Positions 8,101 through 12,371 of a stretch of DNA of 12,371 nucleotides are shown piece after piece. Under the pieces are notes generated by a model. That model saw only the letters and a program-made list of their open reading frames with translations, was not told the origin of the DNA and made no database searches. The stretch lies in assembly GCA_028565635.1 (NCBI GenBank), contig JAOXYB010045714.1, forward strand, positions 1-12,371, read 5' to 3'. Position 1 is the first letter of the stretch, and the number at the start of each line of letters is the position of its first letter. Origin of the DNA: Phoronis ovalis. Taxonomy: Eukaryota; Phoronida; Phoronidae. The translations under genes and the position numbers were made by a program.

Positions 8101-11100
8101 TTGCCCAGTGAGGATATTGATTATCAAATACTAGTATCTTTATGTTGTGTCACTGTTGTAATTCCTCAGTGTAGGATCTACATAATTATGTATTTATTAA
8201 GTGCAGTCACATGTATTGTAATGTTGTGGTATTGTAGTCGGACTTTCCACCTTCCGATTTACATTTACTTTTGTCCCTTTAGTCCAATCATGGAGAGAAG
8301 CGATGAAGACGCTAAGTCAAGCGGTTCAGCGAATCACAACCACTCTTGCCATGAAATTGACACGACAGCATACTTGGCACCAGAGCTAGATGAACAGACA
8401 CAACACATTTTAATGACGTCTATTATGATAGATCCACACGATCCATTTGATAAAAATGTGGTCGCAAAATTCCTATCACGTCTGCCGCAGCCTCTTGAAA
8501 CACACCAGCGATATTGTAAAGTAGAGGAAAGTCTGCCAGAAATGAAGCCTGGGATAGCAATTACATTAGGTATACTAATACTCGAGAGCAGGAATTAATA
8601 GCAATAATTTTGATTCCATATCGTTTTACTTATTTTGTTGATAATTTGAGGACTGGCGTCCCAAGTAAAATGTTAAAAATTATTTTAGAGATTTGTTACT
8701 GGTTCTTTCAAGACTAATTCTGCAATTTATTATTTGTAAACAATTTGCGGAAGGTATTATATTATGTGTGACTCAAAACCAAAAACTGATTGATAGTTCC
8801 TACCAGCACCGATTCTGTTAAAAAAAGAAAGGCTTTTTAACCCTTTAACACAGCTGACATGTTTATTTTCGACTACTTTACATGATTACCCTCTACTCTC
8901 GAGGCCTGTTCAATTTATGTGGATTAAAGTATCTCTGCTTATGTGGATTTAACTCTTTCAGGTCCTGAGCTTTACTCTATTGAGGACAGAATTGGTGAGG
9001 GAGCATTTGCTAAAGTGTACCAAGCCTCAATGTTAGATACGAATGACCTCAATGACCTTGATGGTGGTGATGATAAATATGCACTCAAGGTAACACATTG
9101 TAAAATGCATGGTCATGCACTTTTAAATAGAAGTATGATTTTGTTGGAAATACCTAAAATTATTTCTAACAATCTGTAATTAGATCTTCAAAATTATTTA
9201 CAATTCTATTTATACCCTGGCTTATAGGTTTGTTGAACTATTCTTTTCCTCATGCTTTAAACAATTATATGTTGATGTAAATTTGGAAATATCCTATACA
9301 GAAGATGTTTTCCTTTCTGGATCAAGTCTGTCTGGCCAAATATTTTATTTTAACATAAGTTATCAGTTTGAGAAAATCTCTATACAACACGAAATATCAT
9401 ATTTTCAACTACTAGTTGGAGAAATTTTTTACACAACATAAAATATCATATTTTCAGCGTTTATATATACCCTTGTTTTCTTTTGATAAAAAAAATCAAA
9501 GCTGCAAAATGTTAAGTAATGTATAAAATTCATGTCTTAATGATTATTAAACATAATTAGAATGAAAATTAATAACATTATCTAACAATTAACAATATCA
9601 CAAAAAAATCATTTTAGACTTATGCAAGTCTTTCTATCTGATATTGTATATTTAGCTTTACTAGTGTTTATTCTTTCTTATAGATTCAAAAGCCCGCCTG
9701 TCCGTGGGAGTTTTATATCTGCACTGAACTTCACAATCGACTAAGTACTACCAGTATTGATGTTAGGCATTCTATAATGTTGCCAGAGTATGGCTATTAT
9801 TATAATGATGGTAGCTGTATTGTCAGCAAAATGCATGGACAAGGCACACTGTTGGTAAGGGAGATCTTATTAAACTATAGTTTCCGACTCTCACTAGGTA
9901 CATCAGTTGAGTGTCTACACTGCATTTTTATTAGTAAGTGGTTTAATTCTTTTGATTTTTTTTGATTTCCATGTGGTCATAGATTTTCATATAATTCAAA
10001 ATTACCCTCCCCCACAAATTGCAAAAATCATTATGTCTGGCTACTGATTTGACATCTTTACCTATAAATACCCTTTATGTATGTCGGAGAAATTTTATTT
10101 TCAAGCCCATTTTTACTTTACTAATGGTACAGTTTGTGTAAGCCAAATGTAGCTGTGTCTCATTTGTCGTTTAGAATCTGGTGAATCTGCATAAGAAACA
10201 GGGCAAACCAATTGATGAATGTCTTGCAATGTTCTTATCCATTGAAATGCTGCGTATTGTGGAAACGATGCATGGCTGCCAGGTCATTCACGGAGATATT
10301 AAACCGGACAACTTCCTTCTAATGTCACTGTGAGTATGATTATTAAGCGTTCACGCTGTATAACCGGGCACAGCTGATATCCACTATCCAGGTTGATTAA
10401 TACAGTAATCTCGCATGCTAATCTTGTCAGTCTAAAATTATTATTACTCCATGAATTAGCATTCCTTATCAGCAAATCTTAAAATATAGTTAAATTTAAT
10501 CTGACAACTATGGGACAAAAAAAAATCAGCTTACTGCAATGTCATATTGTCTTCTTCATCATTGCTGGAGATGAGGAGAGGAACTGTGACAACTTCTATT
10601 CAACGAAGATTTTTTCTTCTGGCTCAATATTCTTCTTGAAATCTAAGCTTGAGTTCAATAAAATGTTGCTGTATTTCAGAACAAGACTGGAGGAAAAAAG
10701 TTCAGATCCAAAAGTTGTGTTCGGTTCTGCCACACAGACTCTTAAACTAATAGATTTCGGTCAGAGTATAGACATGACCATGTACCCACCTGATACAACA
10801 TTTACTGCTAAAGTGGCGACATCTGGTTTTCAGTGTATAGAAATGAAAACTGATAGACCTTGGACATTTCAGGTTTGTGGAATCGTTACATCAATTTATT
10901 ATTATTGAAGGGGCTAATGTGTTTTTCATCAAATTCAGATAACCATTGTTTACTGGTACATGCTATAGCTTTCTGGCTGTTAATTTATTCAAAACACTGT
11001 ACAATTTTGGACAGTGACACCAACCAATAAGATTTTTTTATACATTTTCTTGACTGTCACCCTATAACGGAAATAGAGCACAAAGTGGCACCGATGTTGC

Positions 11101-11851
11101 CGATAAACGTTCAGGTAACTTTCCACTTCCTAATATTTTATCAGCCATAATTTTGTCACTCAAACATTCCAATTTCTCAACAAGTAAATTACACTCTCAT
11201 AATTCGTTATAGACCACTTTTAAATTGTGCTAACGGATTATGGTTATAAAATCAATTTAATTATTTCAGCTAATTTAAAGTGACTCGTTTTTAAACATTT
11301 TTAATAGTTCGAAGATTATTCACAATATTTACAATTTGGTTATAACAAATAATTAAGAGTGGCATTCACTTCTTAAAAATGTAAGTAGCACGAATTTAGA
11401 TTCACTTGATATTCCCATAGGATGTACACGTACCTTGTGATTTTAAATTTATGCATAACATATACTGGCAATCTAATAATACCATCATAACATAGACTGA
11501 ATGTTAAGTTTCAGAAAACCTTCATTTTGTATGAAAAAAGTGTCATACCGTTTTTTTACGATTTCTTATATTAAACTGTAGCAGTTGGTAGCAAAACTTA
11601 GCCTTAAGTGTATTAATATTATAAATTTCATAAAAACATGTTTTTTCTTTGCAATGAAGATAAAAGCCTGTCCTGTGTATGGTGTTTTTATAGCATTTAC
11701 TTTTCCATGCAATAGCTAGGAGATACTTTTGTTTATTTCAGACTGATTTATTTGGTGTCATCGGGAGTATTCATGTGGTTATTTTCGGAGAGTACATGAA
11801 GGTGTATTGTATGAACGATAATACCTGGAGGATAAATTCCACATTTAAAAG
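1973..11851 (+). CDS. BUB1/BUB1B (MADBUB): MADBUB spindle-checkpoint protein kinase (BUB1/BUBR1 family), 16 exons, 3' end outside window
   Basis: Joined exons 1973-2124, 2432-2491, 2666-2810, 3538-3603, 3848-3978, 4333-4487, 4982-5157, 5535-5644, 6109-6338, 6645-7656, 8283-8569, 8962-9089, 9684-9854, 10175-10329, 10680-10872 and 11742-11851 give 3281 coding bases, about 1093 residues, all in phase with GT-AG introns. The protein acts at kinetochores and in the mitotic checkpoint complex to inhibit APC/C-CDC20. Domains: KEN1 (16-18), TPR (about 52-190), D-box (212-215), ABBA1 (255-262), KEN2 (282-284), ABBA2 (319-326), GLEBS (375-397), coiled coil (398-492), CM1 (531-554), four ABBA-like motifs (581-642), STPF (700-703), KARD (745-755) and kinase (from about 843). 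The joint presence of BUBR1-only and BUB1-only motifs marks an unduplicated MADBUB. About 60 C-terminal residues are missing. Introns 1, 2, 4, 7, 8, 9, 11, 13 and 14 show nothing beyond AT-rich sequence. Confidence 0.95.
2432..2491 (+). CDS. BUB1/BUB1B (MADBUB): MADBUB exon 2: start of TPR domain
   Basis: This 60-base exon encodes AFETELRLYNGDDPFSVWDR, close to the first TPR helix of BUBR1 ([20 protein letters not shown], from memory). Acceptor TTTGTAG and donor GTGAGT; phase 2 at both ends. Confidence 0.94.
2666..2810 (+). CDS. BUB1/BUB1B (MADBUB): MADBUB exon 3: TPR domain
   Basis: It encodes RYINWIEQNYPKGGKD, then NVSTLLEQCLTTFKDDQRY and YIETWIKF. This is the central TPR helices of the Mad3/BUB1 N-terminal domain, which binds KNL1 KI-type motifs at kinetochores. 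The WxEQNYPxGG signature is diagnostic. It ends in phase 0 before GTAAGA. Confidence 0.95.
2811..3537 (+). other. MADBUB intron 3, containing a degenerate repeat cluster
   Basis: This 727-base intron contains a series of related words between 3127 and 3408 (separate entry) and a short AT dinucleotide run (3153-3166). A minus-strand open frame over 2971-3228 matches no family I recognise. Confidence 0.6.
3127..3408. repeat. Degenerate ATGGTAAAA-type repeat cluster in intron 3
   Basis: Related copies occur at 3127 (TATCCTATGGTAAAAATT), 3181 (TATCCAATGGTAAAACAATT), 3214 (CCCATGTTAAACAAA), 3246 (CCCATGGTTGATG), 3306 (TTATTGGTAAAAAG), 3363 (TATCCCATGGTAAAAATC) and 3396 (ATCCATGGGG). Spacing is irregular. 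It may be the remains of a dispersed repetitive element with internal sub-repeats. Confidence 0.5.
3538..3603 (+). CDS. BUB1/BUB1B (MADBUB): MADBUB exon 4: TPR domain
   Basis: This is a 66-base, phase-0 exon: SNFCCEPLEIYKFLYDQSIG plus HQ. It aligns to CNEPLDMYSYLHNQGIG in BUBR1 (from memory). Acceptor TTTTTGTAG and donor GTATGA. The exon is too short to be seen as an open frame. Confidence 0.93.
3848..3978 (+). CDS. BUB1/BUB1B (MADBUB): MADBUB exon 5: end of TPR domain
   Basis: It encodes VAVFYEAWAWELERIGNTKK followed by ADVVFKEGMEKFAQP and LVRQHR. The FYxxWAxxxE, KADxxFxEG and L-x-x-QHR pattern is the last TPR helices plus capping helix of the Mad3/BUB1 domain. Two bases of the final Arg codon precede GTAATT. 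Confidence 0.95.
4194..4269. repeat. Imperfect tandem duplication in intron 5
   Basis: TGGGAAGGATTGGAACAGCC (4194 onward) and TGGGAGGGATTTAGAACAGTC (4239 onward) are two diverged copies about 45 bases apart, each followed by a CATTT(A/G)TG word. No function is suggested. Confidence 0.5.
4333..4487 (+). CDS. BUB1/BUB1B (MADBUB): MADBUB exon 6: D-box region
   Basis: It encodes REFQARVARRMAGEL, then EQRSTLAQLKTSKKG. RSTLAQLK (residues 212-219) matches the BUBR1 D-box RSTLAELK, a CDC20-contacting degron-like motif. It ends in phase 1 before GTAAGC. Confidence 0.94.
4488..4981 (+). other. MADBUB intron 6
   Basis: This 494-base AT-rich intron holds a small hairpin: GTCTTTCT (4709-4716) pairs perfectly with AGAAAGAC (4740-4747). 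Nothing else was recognised. Confidence 0.45.
4982..5157 (+). CDS. BUB1/BUB1B (MADBUB): MADBUB exon 7: ABBA1 and KEN box 2
   Basis: FQLYTDEN (residues 255-262, bases 5035-5058) fits the ABBA consensus F-x-[ILV]-[FHY]-x-[DE], equivalent to the ITVFDEN site of human BUBR1. NKENVQKPGMW (281-291) is KEN box 2 (KEN at bases 5116-5124) with the downstream Trp kept. Both bind CDC20 on the APC/C. Exon ends in phase 0. Confidence 0.94.
5535..5644 (+). CDS. BUB1/BUB1B (MADBUB): MADBUB exon 8: ABBA2
   Basis: FSVHVDEQ (residues 319-326, bases 5604-5627) fits the ABBA consensus and stands where human BUBR1 has FTPYVEE, completing the ABBA1-KEN2-ABBA2 cassette. Donor chosen at GTAAGT (5645), which keeps phase with exon 9 and gives MVTPRKP, like MTPCKIEP in BUBR1. 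Confidence 0.9.
6109..6338 (+). CDS. BUB1/BUB1B (MADBUB): MADBUB exon 9: GLEBS motif (BUB3 binding)
   Basis: It encodes TPRKPPLEIGHQVLNSRKPQ and then, at residues 375-397 (bases 6236-6304), MYIKHKIYCGVDEF followed by SFEEIRAAR. The EFSFEEIRA block with two Glu is the GLEBS motif that docks on the BUB3 propeller and brings the protein to phosphorylated KNL1 MELT repeats. The exon ends in phase 1 as a charged helix begins. Confidence 0.95.
6645..7656 (+). CDS. BUB1/BUB1B (MADBUB): MADBUB exon 10: coiled coil, CM1 and four ABBA-like motifs
   Basis: This is the largest exon (1012 bases, residues 409-745). In order: a Gln/Glu/Arg-rich coiled coil to about residue 492; a Ser/Thr/Pro-rich linker; PSPTVNTREAMQAVLGMF (531-548), the BUB1 conserved motif 1 that binds MAD1 after CDK1/MPS1 phosphorylation; four PF-[TI]-[IV]-[YF] ABBA-like motifs (581-642); and DFAAAAHLASTPF (691-703), the shared DFxxAAxxxSTPF block with a CDK site at Thr701. 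Human BUB1 has CM1; human BUBR1 lacks it. The last two bases join exon 11 to form the KARD motif. An unspliced read stops at once (AGG TAA). Confidence 0.94.
6740..6895 (+). repeat. 29-codon internal duplication within the coiled coil
   Basis: RLEQERVAMDTQRRMMEEQQ (from 6740) recurs 87 bases later as RLEQQRIAMEAQKRMMEEQQ (from 6827). Over 23 residues, 17 are identical. The duplication lengthens the helix without breaking frame. Confidence 0.85.
7010..7081 (+). other. BUB1-type conserved motif 1 (CM1/CD1)
   Basis: PSPTVNTREAMQAVLGMF, then NNSLPD, resembles human BUB1 PSPTVHTKEALGFIMNMF with LPD following (from memory). Ser532 and Thr534 sit where human BUB1 has the CDK1 and MPS1 sites that create the MAD1-binding surface. 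Confidence 0.88.
7160..7345 (+). repeat. Array of four ABBA-like motifs
   Basis: PFTIYEEN (7160-7183), PFTVFDES (7202-7225), PFTIYSES (7262-7285) and PFIIYNDS (7322-7345). All four match F-x-[ILV]-[FHY]-x-[DE], each preceded by Pro. Start-to-start spacing is 42, 60 and 60 bases. Intervening residues are polar (Asn, Gln, Lys, Asp). Human BUBR1 has one such site (PFSIFDEF) at the comparable place. Confidence 0.88.
7657..8282 (+). other. MADBUB intron 10, with a 14-base inverted repeat
   Basis: This 626-base intron contains AGATCAAACTCACT (7760-7773) and its exact reverse complement AGTGAGTTTGATCT (7929-7942), with 155 bases between. The layout resembles a small foldback element or MITE, but no target duplication was seen. 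An open frame running from 8101 into exon 11 is intronic before 8283. Confidence 0.55.
8283..8569 (+). CDS. BUB1/BUB1B (MADBUB): MADBUB exon 11: KARD motif and kinase N-terminal extension
   Basis: Its first base completes Ser746, giving LSPIMERSDED (745-755), equivalent to BUBR1 LSPIIEDSREA. The L-x-x-I-x-E core binds PP2A-B56 and is retained here with both flanking Ser sites. The second half (IDPHDPFDKNVVAKFLSRLP and on to LPEMKPG) resembles the human BUB1 segment NPWDDKLIFKLLSGLSKP...LPAIKPK that wraps the kinase N-lobe. It ends in phase 1. Confidence 0.92.
8962..9089 (+). CDS. BUB1/BUB1B (MADBUB): MADBUB exon 12: kinase glycine loop and VAIK lysine
   Basis: IGEGAFAKVYQA (residues 852-863, from base 8991) is the ATP-binding glycine loop, like LGEGAFAQVYEA of human BUB1. 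YALK (881-884) supplies the ATP-anchoring Lys884. An acidic loop (DTNDLNDLDGGDD) lies between. Exon ends in phase 0 before GTAACA. This region is degenerate in vertebrate BUBR1, so the kinase is of the active BUB1 type. Confidence 0.95.
9090..9683 (+). other. MADBUB intron 12, with a 49-base tandem duplication
   Basis: The 38 bases from 9370 and from 9419 are related copies; ATATCATATTTTCA is identical in both (9394-9407 and 9443-9456). The rest of the 594-base intron is AT-rich with nothing recognised. Confidence 0.55.
9684..9854 (+). CDS. BUB1/BUB1B (MADBUB): MADBUB exon 13: kinase N-lobe
   Basis: It encodes IQKPACPWEFYICTELHNRL through SCIVSKMHGQGTLL (885-941). PWEFYI matches human BUB1; Glu893 is nine residues after Lys884, the same spacing as the Lys821-Glu830 pair of human BUB1. 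Phase 0 at both ends. Confidence 0.95.
10175..10329 (+). CDS. BUB1/BUB1B (MADBUB): MADBUB exon 14: kinase catalytic loop
   Basis: VIHGDIKPDNFLL (978-990; HGDIKPDN at bases 10289-10312) is the BUB1 catalytic loop, with Asp982, Lys984 and Asn987 all present. Human BUBR1 has lost several of these residues, so catalytic activity is expected here. It ends two bases into a Leu codon before GTGAGT. Confidence 0.96.
10680..10872 (+). CDS. BUB1/BUB1B (MADBUB): MADBUB exon 15: DFG motif and activation segment
   Basis: LKLIDFGQSIDM (1014-1025; DFG at bases 10753-10761) corresponds to LALIDLGQSIDM of human BUB1, with Phe in place of Leu. TFTAKVATSGFQCIEM (1033-1048) is the BUB1-specific activation segment; Ser1041 aligns with the autophosphorylated Ser969. 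The open frame reaching back to 10510 is intron before 10680. Confidence 0.96.
10873..11741 (+). other. MADBUB intron 15
   Basis: At 869 bases this is the longest complete intron. It is AT-rich, with donor GTTTGT and acceptor TTTATTTCAG. No gene, RNA or clear repeat was recognised. Confidence 0.6.
11742..11851 (+). CDS. BUB1/BUB1B (MADBUB): MADBUB exon 16: kinase C-lobe (last exon seen)
   Basis: TDLFGVIGSIHVVIFGEYMK (1058-1077) matches the human BUB1 YFGVAATVYCMLFGTYMK helix. Asp1059 is the conserved helix-F Asp. It continues to FKR and ends in phase 2 before GTATAT. The remaining C-lobe helices (about 60 residues in human BUB1) are not in the window. Confidence 0.93.
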
Positions 11852-12371
11852 GTATATTTAACCATCCCTGTACTATAAGTTTTGTACAAATTCCTCAATG
11901 ACAATAACTGATGGCATTGTAGCCGGAAATTGTACAGTCACACACTTTTCTGCCAAGATTGACTCTTTTTGAGCAAAGATAATGACTGGAACATATGTTA
12001 GTGGCAAAACTGCGGAATTGCATGGTTTAATGATGATCTTGTGGATGATTTAAACATTTTTGCAGCTGCTAGCCAGATCAAAATTACACACTAATTGATG
12101 TTGAAGTTGTCTTGTCTGTTTGCTGCAAAGTGATGTTACTCTTTTATTACAACTTGACATCATTCAAGTATTTGGTGTAATTTAATCTTAGCACTTAGTG
12201 CTGCAAAAAGTAGTGTATGCTCCCTTCCTGGGTGTGTTTAAGAATGCTAGTGCAATTACATGGTGTAGGGCCTTCATCCGAATGTCAAATTAATTAAATG
12301 CAGTGAGTCATTTAGAATTTAAAAAACTTCTAATTACATATATATAATTTATAGTCTCTATAAACAGAAGC
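11852..12371 (+). other. Start of MADBUB intron 16; no exon recognised
   Basis: I searched all acceptor-like sites for a frame that would continue the kinase C-lobe (a W-x-x-FF-type helix). The candidates after TTTTTGCAG (12065) and GCAAAG (12130) run into stops or show no similarity. The final exon or exons most likely lie beyond the window. Confidence 0.6.

Noticed and set aside
8101-8282. In-frame upstream extension of exon 11 (hydrophobic, membrane-like residues)
   Set aside because: The acceptor at 8281-8282 restores the LSPIME motif with exon 10. The upstream part is intron and its apparent membrane segment is chance.
10510-10679. In-frame upstream extension of exon 15
   Set aside because: Acceptor TTTCAG at 10674-10679 joins exon 14 in phase; the extension has no similarity to BUB1 kinases.
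12066-12180. Possible terminal MADBUB exon after TTTTTGCAG or GCAAAG
   Set aside because: The phase-2 continuation hits a stop within two codons in the first case. The second gives a short peptide unlike the BUB1 C-lobe.
1-12371. tRNA, rRNA, CRISPR array, intact transposase or bacterial operon
   Set aside because: No such structure was seen on either strand; the window is split-gene eukaryotic sequence.

Overview
This is a window of animal nuclear DNA. It is AT-rich and its genes are split by GT-AG introns of roughly 170-870 bases. It holds parts of two protein-coding genes in a head-to-head arrangement. On the minus strand (positions 533-1725) are the first three coding exons of a UTP18-like small-subunit processome protein. 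On the plus strand (1973-11851) are sixteen coding exons of one large spindle-checkpoint gene of the MADBUB (BUB1/BUBR1) family. The start codons are 247 bases apart, so they share a compact bidirectional promoter. It contains an ETS-type site, an NRF-1-type site and a CDE/CHR-like cell-cycle element.

The checkpoint gene is the main content. All sixteen exons join in phase and give about 1,093 residues before the window ends inside the kinase C-lobe. In order, the protein has: KEN box 1, a TPR domain, a D-box, an ABBA1-KEN2-ABBA2 cassette, a GLEBS (BUB3-binding) motif, a long coiled coil with an internal duplication, a BUB1-type conserved motif 1 (MAD1-binding), a row of four further ABBA-like motifs, an STPF site, a KARD-type PP2A-B56 motif (LSPIME), and a BUB1-type kinase with all key catalytic residues. 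Vertebrates split these motifs between BUB1 and BUBR1. Here one gene carries both sets, as expected for an unduplicated MADBUB of an invertebrate. A mollusc or other lophotrochozoan is a reasonable guess, but the sequence does not prove it.

Layout: 1-532, UTP18 intron 3 with a GC-richer patch and an inverted repeat; 533-1725, UTP18 exons 3 to 1; 1726-1972, shared promoter and 5' UTRs; 1973-11851, MADBUB exons 1-16; 11852-12371, start of MADBUB intron 16, with no exon recognised. Introns hold several small repeats, the clearest being a degenerate ATGGTAAAA-type cluster in MADBUB intron 3. No tRNA, rRNA, CRISPR or intact transposon was recognised.

The two genes are unrelated in function (ribosome biogenesis and mitotic checkpoint), but both are expected in proliferating cells, which suits the shared promoter. 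The most notable observation is the four-copy ABBA-like array in exon 10. With the two cassette copies it gives six predicted CDC20/CDC20-like binding motifs in one protein.
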